Positions 1-8,764 of a stretch of 64,000 nucleotides of DNA are shown one piece after another (the stretch's first letter is position 1; every line of letters starts with the position of its first letter). The stretch spans positions 19,870,714 to 19,934,713 of the forward strand of contig NC_087068.1 in the NCBI RefSeq assembly GCF_963678635.1, given 5' to 3'. The translations under genes and the position numbers were made by a program. This stretch comes from Symsagittifera roscoffensis (lineage: Eukaryota > Xenacoelomorpha > Acoela > Convolutidae). The notes under the pieces are model-generated. The model was not told the origin of the DNA. It saw only the letters and a program-made list of their open reading frames with translations, and searched no databases.

Positions 1-2121
1 CCCCGATTGGAATGCAAATATGCAGTAAAAACTGATATTGAACAATCACAAATAAATAATTTACAACATTTCCCACTTTATTTAGATTGTCAAAATAATC
101 ATTATGAAGTTGACCTACTTGGAACATCAACTTTCAAACCAATCCCATATTCTCAATGGATAAAAAATAACACCCAACAGAAACGAACAAAACAACACCT
201 ACCTAAAAAAGACCATTTTCCACTAATTGAAAAAGAAGATTTAACTGATAAAATAAATTTATCAGGACCACAAACAAATGATTCAAAATACACAATAAAT
301 CAAGTTTTTGACCTCCATGACCCACTTGATACAATACCCTTATCTAAATTAGAAATCGAAAACATTTTTCTCCCCCCAACAGAAACAATTACAATTTCAA
401 CACTGAAACAATATCAAAACCTTGACCCAGTAATTAGACAACTGAAATCATGGCACAAATATAAAACTAAACCTATCAAAGCAGATTCAACCATTCTAGG
501 AAACAAAACACTCCTCCGATACTTTCGCAAATTTAACAACACAACAATTAACGAAAATACAGACCTTTTAGAGTATAACCTGAATGAATCTACAGTTCCA
601 TGTCTCCCTATAAGTATGATTCTTATAGCTTTTAATATTTCACATACACAAAATATTAAAGGACACTCTGGATCAGAAAAAACATATTCAAATTTCATAC
701 AAAATTTTTACTTCCCAAATGCACCAATCTGGATAAAAGTACTATGCAATGACTGTATAGTATGTCAACTAAATAAACCTTACCCAAATCAAAAACAAAT
801 AGCACAAAAACAAGATTTTAAAGGACAGAGTTTATACTTTAATCATCGTATCTCATTTGATACTAAAGGACCAATTTCACCCTCATCAGAAGGAAACTCG
901 TACATTATGGTAATTGTTGACGCATTTACACATTATGTAGCACTTAACCCAGTACCACATTGTAACGCTTATTACGCTTACACAACACTCTATGAACACT
1001 GGATAGCAAAATTTGGACTACCAGAAATTTTAGTCACAGACAATGGTACAGAATTCATAAATAATGAAATAATAACACTATGTCATTTATACAACATTAA
1101 ACACAAACCACGTACATCTCATGCACCTTGGACAAACGGCTTAGTCGAAGGTATGAACCGTTCACTACAAGAATATCTTAGATGTATCATCAACGGAAAT
1201 GATACAAAATATACCGAATGGTCAGCAGATGTAAAATTATTTCCCTTAGCATATAATTCACAAATCACGACAACTTTAGGAATGTCACCATACGAAATGG
1301 TTTTTAACCAAAAGCCACGCAAACCAATAATGTTTACAGCAAATTCTCATAAAAACGCACAAGGTTATTGTCAACCAAATAAAGACTCAATTTGTTATAA
1401 CCTCCCATTACATACTCACGATGAAGATCATTTTCATCACCCACAAATTCTTAAACTAGCCTCCGGTACACACACCGAATGGATTTTAAATAGAGATAAG
1501 AAACACAATGAAATTTACCAAAAAATAACAAAAAAGTTATTACAAAGACAAAACATAAATGACCAAATCAATTCACGTTTTACACCAGCCTCCGATTTAA
1601 AAATTGGAACATTTGTTTTAATACCCAATTTTAATACTCAAAAAGGAATTTCTAAAAAATTACAACCCCTCCGAAAAGGACCCTACCAAATAATTGCAAA
1701 ACCCACTGATGTCACATATAAAATTACCGACTCAGACAAAAAAGAAATCGTTCAACATCGAAACAACCTATTACCTTATTACCCAAAAGAATACGCACTC
1801 CGCGAATTAACTCAATTATATTCTTTCACAGGATTAAAAATCATTCAAAATGAACCACATCTGAAAAACACAGAACAAAATGATAACCCCACCGAAAATC
1901 AAAACGCGAAACCAACCGCCACCAAAAACAATACGCAAAACCATAAAGAACCTCCAAAACCAAGAAAAAATAGAAAAATGACAGAACAAATAATACCCCA
2001 AGAAGAAATAGACAAATCAGAACATAGAAAAGCAACAAGACTCCGAAATCAACCACGTAAAAACTACAAAATGTTCATCCCCCAATCTAAAATATTAAAG
2101 AAAGTAGAATTTAAAAAGTAA
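1..2121 (+). CDS. Pol C-terminal part: retroviral-type integrase (partial at left edge)
   Basis: The frame is open at base 1, so this is the C-terminal part of a Pol polyprotein; no start should be assigned. Counting residues from base 7, an HHCC zinc module is seen (GHSG at 219, the two Cys of CIVC at 250 and 253). It is followed by the DDE core: Asp285 in FDTKGP, Asp345 in VTDNGTEF and Glu381 in GLVEGMNRS, giving the classical D,D(35)E spacing. A GPY/F-like module (LRKGPYQIIAKP) starts near residue 556. This order is typical of Ty3/gypsy integrases, which insert the cDNA into the host genome. A charged, lysine-rich tail of about 120 residues ends the protein. All three catalytic residues are intact. 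About 200 residues precede the zinc module and are conserved in copy B. Confidence 0.92.
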   Translation, partial: PRLECKYAVKTDIEQSQINNLQHFPLYLDCQNNHYEVDLLGTSTFKPIPYSQWIKNNTQQKRTKQHLPKKDHFPLIEKEDLTDKINLSGPQTNDSKYTINQVFDLHDPLDTIPLSKLEIENIFLPPTETITISTLKQYQNLDPVIRQLKSWHKYKTKPIKADSTILGNKTLLRYFRKFNNTTINENTDLLEYNLNESTVPCLPISMILIAFNISHTQNIKGHSGSEKTYSNFIQNFYFPNAPIWIKVLCNDCIVCQLNKPYPNQKQIAQKQDFKGQSLYFNHRISFDTKGPISPSSEGNSYIMVIVDAFTHYVALNPVPHCNAYYAYTTLYEHWIAKFGLPEILVTDNGTEFINNEIITLCHLYNIKHKPRTSHAPWTNGLVEGMNRSLQEYLRCIINGNDTKYTEWSADVKLFPLAYNSQITTTLGMSPYEMVFNQKPRKPIMFTANSHKNAQGYCQPNKDSICYNLPLHTHDEDHFHHPQILKLASGTHTEWILNRDKKHNEIYQKITKKLLQRQNINDQINSRFTPASDLKIGTFVLIPNFNTQKGISKKLQPLRKGPYQIIAKPTDVTYKITDSDKKEIVQHRNNLLPYYPKEYALRELTQLYSFTGLKIIQNEPHLKNTEQNDNPTENQNAKPTATKNNTQNHKEPPKPRKNRKMTEQIIPQEEIDKSEHRKATRLRNQPRKNYKMFIPQSKILKKVEFKK

Positions 2122-2948
2122 TTTTAAGATTTTATACTTCACAATCTTGAAACCTCCGTAACATTTTTCATTTCAATTTTTCAAAATAACATGCTCACAA
2201 GTACGCAATAATTCTAGTTCAAAATAGACCAATAGGATTCATCCAATCCGCCACTTTCTCTAACTCAAACTAAGATCAATTAGACGAATAATCTAGAACT
2301 CCAGGCACATCTCTAACTATAACTTTACAACCTCCAGGTCAAAAATAAGCAAACCACTCCAACTTGACAACTAAAATAAATATCACCATAATACCGTACC
2401 CCTCCCTTATCTAATAACCCAAAGATCAACAATATTTCCCCAACTCAGACCACGAATACCCCCAAAACAAATTTGATAACTTAGCCTAAAGTAACAAAAT
2501 GAAGATTTTAATTAGCCTAAAGTATAAAAATCTCACCATACCCCGGATCATTTGACAAACAAAAATAAAGAAAAAGACGACCTCCCAGTCACCATGAAAA
2601 TTGCCCCCAACAATTTATTACAAAACTCAACCCACTTGTCAAAAAACTAATAAATAATTCGACCACACTAGAAAATCGCCTCAAACAGCAAAAAATATTC
2701 GACCAAGAGATCATTTCTTAAATGCTTTTCTCTCAAACAGTTGCTCAAATATTTATAAATTTTAAACATTTTTTTTCAATACTTGAAGCCTTTATAATAT
2801 TTCTTTTTGATATACTTGAATCTTTTCTAATAATCCTAATCATTTTTTGTAACATTTTTTAAATTTTCTACACTATACTCGAACTATTCCTCCAACTTTC
2901 CAAAACCCTTGAATATATCCACAGGTACGATTTTCACAACTTGTCTAA
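2122..2948 (+). other. Non-coding spacer between integrase and the small membrane ORF
   Basis: There is no convincing frame in this 0.8-kb stretch. The same-sized spacer is present in copy B (58546-59313) with recognisable patches in common (for example the CTCCAGGTCAAAAATAAGCA block near 2334 and 58747). It may hold the leader, promoter or splice signals for the downstream ORFs. A CAGGTACG donor-like site is near 2921 and an ATTTTCAG acceptor-like site near 2966. Confidence 0.5.
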
Positions 2949-3137
2949 ATGATACGAACAATTTTCAGTAGAACTGATATTTTTTTACTGTTTGTAATTT
3001 TCATAACATTTTTATCATCCCTCATTTTGACCATATGTAAATGTATAAAGAAAGCAATCATCACATTTGCCCTAGCAACAATTTTTCTAATTATTTTTTT
3101 GGAAGAATATTATAATAAACATAAACCTTCCCACTAA
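2949..3137 (+). CDS. Small two-helix membrane protein ORF of the retroelement
   Basis: A 62-residue ORF starting with ATG. Residues about 12-29 and 37-51 form two hydrophobic segments separated by a short basic loop (CKCIKK), and a charged tail follows. Copy B has a counterpart (59314-59559) with the same two hydrophobic segments and basic loop. Such conservation in a copy that is otherwise decayed suggests a real protein. I do not recognise the family. Position between integrase and env and the two-helix shape recall viral small membrane proteins, but that is only an analogy. It ends 5 bases before the next open frame begins. Confidence 0.5.
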   Translation: MIRTIFSRTDIFLLFVIFITFLSSLILTICKCIKKAIITFALATIFLIIFLEEYYNKHKPSH

Positions 3138-3142
3138 AGTAA

Positions 3143-4279
3143 AAATTCAAAAATCCATCAAAAATTGCTACCCAACAGTCACAGAATCAGTCTTCACCGA
3201 CATCATCCCAAGATAATCCAACACCACCTTCAACTACTCAAAATCCTCAAACATCTACACGAATTTCTTTTCAAGACAATCCATACACTTTTGAAGAACG
3301 GCACGCTCGTTTATCTGAACCACTAGAACCAGTTCAACGACAAGCATCCCTAAGTGAACCAACATACAATCTTTACCCAACACTACCACAAGAACTAAGT
3401 AGAATACGAAACCTTAGTCAAAACCAAAACACAACAGAAATAAATAGACAAATTATACATCCTCGACGAAATAGAAATTTTCAAACTCCCCGAGTTCATT
3501 TTGATATACCTCAATCCCCACCACAAACCACTCCAGAAAACACCACTGGTATCACACCAGAAACTCCTACACTTTTTTCACAACGAAGCACTTCAAGTCT
3601 ACCCTCAGACTACTTAGGTTCAACACCAACATCTGAACAAATACGTGAAAATCCTTTTAACCCCCCAAACCAAACATCACGATTTCCATATTGGACTACA
3701 CATTCATTTACACAAGGTGAACCAAATTTAGTCAATGACCCCATAGATATTTCTACGGATACAACAACATCCTCATCACTACCAGAAACATTATCACTAC
3801 CATCAACACCATCAATAAGCCAATTTTCACCACTACCCTTTAACTTAAATTTTCCAAATAATCTCGACGCCAGATATCGAGAACAATCATCAATAAATAT
3901 TCCTTTAAGATTAGACTGGAATACATTCACAGCACCTCCACCATTATTTGGACAACATCAAGAAAGTAACCGCCTTCATAACTGGGCACTTAATAGATTA
4001 CAATATCGCCAAGATATTCATAACGATATCCGTGATCACAATATTCAAATACTCCAACAAAACAGTTTACAATTAAAATTTGAAATCACAGTTAAGTTAA
4101 ATAACATTACCCAACATCCATACCCATTAAATCCACCTAACATAACAGCTCAATCACTACCACCACCGTTTATTACTACTGAAGTAATATATAAATACGA
4201 CAGATACACCAAAAACACAATTGGTTACATTACATTTTATAATCCATACTCAGGATTATCATACACATGTATATTCTAA
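3143..4279 (+). CDS. 378-codon open frame without any ATG, unknown product
   Basis: The frame opens after TAA at 3140-3142 and stays open to TAA at 4277-4279, with no ATG anywhere in it. The first two thirds are rich in Pro, Ser, Thr and Gln and probably disordered. The last 130 residues look folded, beginning near LDWNTFTAPPPLFGQ and ending NPYSGLSYTCIF. The same frame, with several stops, is recognisable in copy B (59568-60718), and the ends agree closely. It overlaps the env start by 13 bases. Without an ATG it must be made from a spliced mRNA, from a non-AUG start or as part of a longer protein. Frameshifting from the 2949 ORF would have to happen before its stop at 3137, but this frame is closed until 3142, so splicing is the likelier route. 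I do not recognise the product. Confidence 0.6.
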   Translation, partial: KFKNPSKIATQQSQNQSSPTSSQDNPTPPSTTQNPQTSTRISFQDNPYTFEERHARLSEPLEPVQRQASLSEPTYNLYPTLPQELSRIRNLSQNQNTTEINRQIIHPRRNRNFQTPRVHFDIPQSPPQTTPENTTGITPETPTLFSQRSTSSLPSDYLGSTPTSEQIRENPFNPPNQTSRFPYWTTHSFTQGEPNLVNDPIDISTDTTTSSSLPETLSLPSTPSISQFSPLPFNLNFPNNLDARYREQSSINIPLRLDWNTFTAPPPLFGQHQESNRLHNWALNRLQYRQDIHNDIRDHNIQILQQNSLQLKFEITVKLNNITQHPYPLNPPNITAQSLPPPFITTEVIYKYDRYTKNTIGYITFYNPYSGLSYTCIF

Positions 4280-6585
4280 AATTATTAATTTTTCTCCAAC
4301 TCCCTTTTCTAGTAACCTCAAATCAAAACATAAACCCTTCCCCTCGTACAGGACCACAAGATTTATTAGTAACACATTACGATTGCGAAGAAAATGAACA
4401 AAAAACACTACACAAATATGCAATAAATCAAGTATCACAATGTGAAACAGAACCACAAGCTATAGAAACCACAGATATAATAGCAACACTCTATTCCAAA
4501 GCCCGAGCAACAACAGTTACAGGTTATAAATTCACAGCGACATTTTCCGAAAAGAAAGTACATTGTTCACAAGTCTCGAACGGAAACAAAAACCGACTTG
4601 ACCATGAATCATTCTATCAAAGTAATATAGAACGTCTTTTACATCTCAATCCCGACGATTGTAAAAATGAATTACTTAGACTAAACATCACACAAAATAA
4701 AAACTCCCAAAGAAAATTAGTCAATTTTCAAGTTTTTTCAGACTCTGTACATCAATCACAACTTGAAAGACACCAAGGACATATAAAACTAGACGAAAAA
4801 TACCCGTATAACGGCGCACACGGACGATTAACCTATGACCTACATGATAAACATTGGATACCACACATTGGTATAAATAACCCATCAAACTGCAAAGCAG
4901 ACACGAAAAATAAAGGATACCAAGAAATAATGTTTTTCGATTGGAAAATACAACTCGAAAAAATACAACTCACACGAGATTTATCTGATAATACAATGAT
5001 CTATCAAGGAATCCGACTACCTTGTAAAAATGATCAAGGATATTGCGACCCTACAACGAGAACACAAGCAACAATTGTTTGGTTCCCCGAAGATACATGT
5101 ACAACATTTCAAGTAGCAAAAATACACGCTCGTATGATAAAATTTCACGAAAAATATTTTATACAATCAATTCCATATGAACAAGTCCATTCATCACGCA
5201 AACTAAGTTCCGATTTTAGAAACATAGACAATATAGAAAATAAATTGACACGATTTCAAATATATCAAGAAACAGAACTTGCATGTAAATACAGGAATCC
5301 ACTTCACAGAACACAATACTCTGAAATATTAGTTGAATACGAAAAAGGATTCGACATGACCACTGGAAAAGTAAAAATCGACCCATATGCCACAGGTCAT
5401 CCTCTAAACGAAGGAACATCCTATATACCAGTTAATTTTGAAAAAAGTAACGGACAACCTGGTGGACATCTAAAACCTTATGACACCAGAAGCACACGCT
5501 TACAAGAATTATCACTAATGAATACTACATATTTCGGTAATATCCACTATGATATTCATTTGGATATGAAACTAGACTATACAATTAGCCGCATTTTTCA
5601 AGAAATGTCACTCTCCGAATTAGAAACACTACACCAACTATGCGAATTAGAACGAACACAAATATTACAATCACTTGCACTAGCAGTATTAAAAATACCC
5701 TACGCAGGATACTTATTATCAGGAAATAGATCAAATTTTTTAGACTATGAAGGAAACATCTTATGGTTTTATACTTGTACCAAAAAAGTATCACCACTAT
5801 ACGTTTTTGAAGATAAACGATGTTATAAAAGAATCCCTATCTTTTATAAGAATAAAGTACATTTCGTGGATACACTTTCACGAAGAACCTATTTCTGGGA
5901 TACCGCAGTCCCATGTGGATCAGAAAACAGCCACAATGTAGTACAACTAAACCCTGATGAAAATAAATATTATCTTCTCACTCCATATCCCACATTAATG
6001 CAATCACTCAAAAAATTTTCACCAGAAAGCATTCGCGCTATCGCTCGAAACCCAAATATAGACTTACAATCAATAGGAATATACTCAAAATCAGATATTC
6101 AACATCACATTAGAACACAACAATTCCAAGAATTATTAACACAAATGGACACAATACAAAGACAATCAATTGACCAAAACTTACGCAAACTTGCAGAAAC
6201 CGCAGGTTTTGCCGATATCTACACACAAGACTATAGCGGATATTTTAAAGACATTAAAGATTATATATATCTAAACGGCGAAAAATGCCGTCCCCAAGAT
6301 ATATCACCAATTAACATTTTTAGCTTTGTTACACTCAAAAATGAGATCCTAGATTTTCTAGGATGGCCCTACTACATCTTAGAAAAATTGACTATTTTAT
6401 ACGCAATGTTTAACTTTATTGGATTTCTTTTCTCACTCTTAAAAGGAATCTACAATACATGTGCTATACACACACAAGTAAACAGACAAGCAAGCGTAGC
6501 ACGCATACTCTTTGCAGGATTTTTTGGAACTTTTTTCCACATCTATAAACAAAATTCTTTTAGACGCACAAATAAAAGAATATAA
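4267..6585 (+). CDS. env: Env-like glycoprotein, candidate class III (gB-like) fusion protein
   Basis: A 772-residue ORF starting with ATG, overlapping the previous frame by 13 bases. Residues 1-18 form a signal peptide (hydrophobic run ILKLLIFLQLPFLV). A large Cys-containing ectodomain with N-glycosylation sites follows. A long hydrophobic segment near residues 700-725, around LTILYAMFNFIGFLFSLL, should be the membrane anchor. An N-terminal YDC motif, a later CYKRIP...FVD block and a PCGSEN...YYLLTPYP block together recall the gB-like glycoproteins of chuvirus-type viruses, which have been captured by several invertebrate retroelements. That family call is an inference from pattern only. The frame ends soon after the anchor, whereas copy B continues in frame into the next ORF, so this copy may carry a frameshift near the six-T run at about 6530. 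Role: probable cell entry or cell-to-cell spread of the element. Confidence 0.75.
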   Translation: MYILKLLIFLQLPFLVTSNQNINPSPRTGPQDLLVTHYDCEENEQKTLHKYAINQVSQCETEPQAIETTDIIATLYSKARATTVTGYKFTATFSEKKVHCSQVSNGNKNRLDHESFYQSNIERLLHLNPDDCKNELLRLNITQNKNSQRKLVNFQVFSDSVHQSQLERHQGHIKLDEKYPYNGAHGRLTYDLHDKHWIPHIGINNPSNCKADTKNKGYQEIMFFDWKIQLEKIQLTRDLSDNTMIYQGIRLPCKNDQGYCDPTTRTQATIVWFPEDTCTTFQVAKIHARMIKFHEKYFIQSIPYEQVHSSRKLSSDFRNIDNIENKLTRFQIYQETELACKYRNPLHRTQYSEILVEYEKGFDMTTGKVKIDPYATGHPLNEGTSYIPVNFEKSNGQPGGHLKPYDTRSTRLQELSLMNTTYFGNIHYDIHLDMKLDYTISRIFQEMSLSELETLHQLCELERTQILQSLALAVLKIPYAGYLLSGNRSNFLDYEGNILWFYTCTKKVSPLYVFEDKRCYKRIPIFYKNKVHFVDTLSRRTYFWDTAVPCGSENSHNVVQLNPDENKYYLLTPYPTLMQSLKKFSPESIRAIARNPNIDLQSIGIYSKSDIQHHIRTQQFQELLTQMDTIQRQSIDQNLRKLAETAGFADIYTQDYSGYFKDIKDYIYLNGEKCRPQDISPINIFSFVTLKNEILDFLGWPYYILEKLTILYAMFNFIGFLFSLLKGIYNTCAIHTQVNRQASVARILFAGFFGTFFHIYKQNSFRRTNKRI

Positions 6586-6886
6586 CACAAAAATAACAAC
6601 ACGACAAAATACATACGACGAAGAACATAACAATGTCGACACACAGCCAACGGCACCACAACTACCACCCCTACCAAATAATCATCCACTATCCCTAGTC
6701 CCACGAAATTTTCGAAATTTAGCAATCACACATAATCCAAATTTTCGACTCAATACATCACAAAGTCCCGTCCAACATATAATGACACACCAGTCACAAG
6801 ATGATAATACTTATGAACAAATTATTGAACAACCCCATACCACCGCTTTTCAGTCTCAAAATAATAATTTTTTTAGCCCACGATGA
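6512..6886 (+). CDS. Env cytoplasmic-tail frame (+1 relative to env)
   Basis: The open frame starts inside the env C-terminus and has no ATG of its own at its left end (TTG at 6512). The product would have a conserved block around KILLDAQIKEYNTK and then a Pro/Gln/Asn-rich tail ending in FSPR. In copy B the equivalent sequence is joined in frame to the end of env (62805-63248). The simplest reading is that this is the cytoplasmic tail of Env and that copy A has an indel near the T-run at about 6530. Alternatives are programmed +1 frameshifting or an independently expressed small protein. Its TGA overlaps the next ATG as ATGA. Confidence 0.5.
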   Translation: MQDFLELFSTSINKILLDAQIKEYNTKITTRQNTYDEEHNNVDTQPTAPQLPPLPNNHPLSLVPRNFRNLAITHNPNFRLNTSQSPVQHIMTHQSQDDNTYEQIIEQPHTTAFQSQNNNFFSPR

Positions 6887-7335
6887 GCCGCCAACTTGGA
6901 TCACTACACCGATCAAATTCCCATCCAACCAATCTTACCTCTTCAATCCCAATCATACCACTTTTTGCTTTTCCGCCACCCGATTTTCCATCTAGCAATG
7001 TAACATCAGGCATGAATTCCGACACTAACTCACATATTTCAGTTTTATACTCCATCTCGCAGCTAAATAACCCGAATATTGAAACCCCCGATGAATTTGC
7101 CGACTCAGAACCATCCCCATCCAATAATTTTCATAACCCTTCTAATTTTTCTCAACCTCCTTTTCAACCCATATTGTCAAATAACCCTGACCCAATCACT
7201 CCGACACCCTCTTATGCTTCCCAAGTTACCCCAACCTACTCCTCATACCAATCTGACCAATCATCTCATTCTCCAGACACCCCCCGAATCTCCCCAGAGC
7301 TAGATAATTCCATTACCCTCCAACAGCAACCCTAG
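6883..7335 (+). CDS. Proline/serine-rich accessory ORF up to an in-frame TAG
   Basis: A 150-residue ORF starting at an ATG that overlaps the preceding TGA (ATGA). The same ATGA junction and the following MSRQ start are kept in copy B at 63245. The product is rich in Pro, Ser, Asn and Thr with no clear domain, so it is likely disordered. It ends at TAG (7333-7335), but the same frame stays open for another 449 codons. It may be the N-terminal part of a 599-codon protein interrupted by a nonsense mutation, or a readthrough arrangement. Position after env is that of retroviral accessory genes. Function unknown. Confidence 0.5.
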   Translation: MSRQLGSLHRSNSHPTNLTSSIPIIPLFAFPPPDFPSSNVTSGMNSDTNSHISVLYSISQLNNPNIETPDEFADSEPSPSNNFHNPSNFSQPPFQPILSNNPDPITPTPSYASQVTPTYSSYQSDQSSHSPDTPRISPELDNSITLQQQP

Positions 7336-8682
7336 TACCTTAACACCCCGACCATAAACCAAATCTCCTCCACTCCAAATTCATCAAATCCCCCTACACC
7401 CTCTTCAAATTATACTGAATCATTAACACCATCATCCACATCCACTATATCTTCCCTAAACACTAATAGAGCTTACCGCACTTTTAAAAGAAAATTCCCC
7501 AACCATCCTTTCCCAGCAAAACCAGGAACAGCCCGTGAATACATCAACCACCCCCAGCATACTAACACTAAAGAATTTTTAGCTATCACCTTACCCTCGT
7601 TTCCACAATACACTTTAAACACCCCTCACGACGCTAACGAAACACGCAACTTTGTAGATGAATACGTTTTAATGCCCACTCTCTCTTGGACCTCATACTA
7701 TCATTTCACTAACCCTCTTTGCTTACCCTTATCCAGTACTTCCATCGATATAGAACGAAACAAGGACATGCTATATCAACTCACTACACCACTAACCGCT
7801 AGACAGTTTACTTACGTTGGATATAAAAAATCACTAAAAATACACACTGCACCTAGAGCTAATGAATATACACTAGAATACTACGATCACAACATCATTA
7901 GAGCTAACCAAGATCAATTCTTAGACGACGATCGCTTCGCTAATCCACAAATCACCGAGAAATTTTTCATCAAGACACCATATATATTTACACTAAACAT
8001 CTTCGACCGCAAGTTTGATCACATTATTTCAGAAGCACTAACAGACACACAAGCATACGAAAGTTTTAAAGAACGCTTCCAAATATTTTCACTAACCTTT
8101 CATTTCCTTGCACCACACGAAAGAGATTTACACTGCTCACACGATATTATGTTGCGCACTAAACAAACACATACATACAGTTACTATCGTTTCATCCAAA
8201 ATCACTTTGACCTCCACACACCCTCTAGACAACCACACCATCGTTTCCAATTCATCAATTCAAAATACACTTCACCGTATTTCCTAAATTTCACATATTG
8301 TATTAAAGACACTAACCTCCATGGTATTCTTCGTAATTATGACCCCATAACCCAAATGTACATTTTCTGCCCCATCACCAAGACCTTCAACGCCGAAGAA
8401 TCCCGACCCTTCCTTATCCCGCACGAGTTCCTACAACCTATAGAAATCCCAATTTTAGAATTCATCCACAACACTAAATTTAACCACAAATTATATAACT
8501 TAATCCAAAACACACCTTATGAGTTTGCAGTAGGCACTGAAGAACTAACCACTATTAAGGCACTTCAATTGCTTTGGCCACTGCTTCAAACTAAAAATAT
8601 CATCCGCATCTTAGCTAAACTACTAACAACTTCAGAACTAATTCACGATATCTTCCCCCACGGTTTTTTCCCCGACGACTAA
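7336..8682 (+). CDS. Conserved 3' accessory ORF downstream of env, unknown function
   Basis: In frame with the 6883 ORF and separated from it only by TAG; the first internal ATG is at 7672 (336 residues from there). The upstream portion carries a basic block (RAYRTFKRKFPNHP) that is also visible in copy B at about 63818, so translation probably does not start at 7672. The 336-residue part looks globular, with many aromatic residues, mixed strands and helices, and no signal peptide or membrane segment. I do not recognise a family. A leftover gag is unlikely because no zinc knuckle or major-homology-like motif is seen. The stop at 8680-8682 is followed three bases later by a consensus splice donor. 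Confidence 0.55.
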   Translation, partial: YLNTPTINQISSTPNSSNPPTPSSNYTESLTPSSTSTISSLNTNRAYRTFKRKFPNHPFPAKPGTAREYINHPQHTNTKEFLAITLPSFPQYTLNTPHDANETRNFVDEYVLMPTLSWTSYYHFTNPLCLPLSSTSIDIERNKDMLYQLTTPLTARQFTYVGYKKSLKIHTAPRANEYTLEYYDHNIIRANQDQFLDDDRFANPQITEKFFIKTPYIFTLNIFDRKFDHIISEALTDTQAYESFKERFQIFSLTFHFLAPHERDLHCSHDIMLRTKQTHTYSYYRFIQNHFDLHTPSRQPHHRFQFINSKYTSPYFLNFTYCIKDTNLHGILRNYDPITQMYIFCPITKTFNAEESRPFLIPHEFLQPIEIPILEFIHNTKFNHKLYNLIQNTPYEFAVGTEELTTIKALQLLWPLLQTKNIIRILAKLLTTSELIHDIFPHGFFPDD

Positions 8683-8685
8683 CAG

Positions 8686-8764
8686 GTAAGTATGAATTAA
8701 ATGAATATAACTAACTAATTGAAATATTAAAAAACTCACCATTCTTTATTCATGTTTTCATTAG
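8686..8764 (+). other. Candidate 79-bp intron directly after the last stop
   Basis: CAG/GTAAGT starts three bases after the TAA. A near-ideal branch sequence (CTAACTAA) is at 8711-8718 and a TTTTCATTAG acceptor ends at 8764. The parts and length fit a short invertebrate intron. If real it lies in the 3' UTR, or the stop is bypassed by some isoform. Inferred from motifs only. Confidence 0.45.

Larger units (their letters stand above)
1..8682 (+). mobile_element. Env-bearing Ty3/gypsy-like retroelement, copy A (5' part outside window)
   Basis: Order on the + strand: integrase, small membrane ORF, ATG-less ORF, Env-like glycoprotein, env-tail frame, proline-rich ORF, conserved 3' ORF. Gag, protease, reverse transcriptase and RNase H are expected upstream of base 1. 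The coding strand is rich in A and poor in G, as in several retroviruses. A second copy with the same order lies at 56.2-64 kb, so the layout is not a chance assembly. All frames except the env tail and the TAG at 7333 are uninterrupted, so this copy is much younger or less decayed than copy B. LTRs could not be delimited inside the window; a candidate 3' LTR end is at 10.23-10.65 kb. Confidence 0.85.

Noticed and set aside
7079..7303. 74-codon frame inside the 6883 ORF
   Set aside because: Alternative-frame shadow of a Pro/Ser-rich coding sequence; not kept in copy B.
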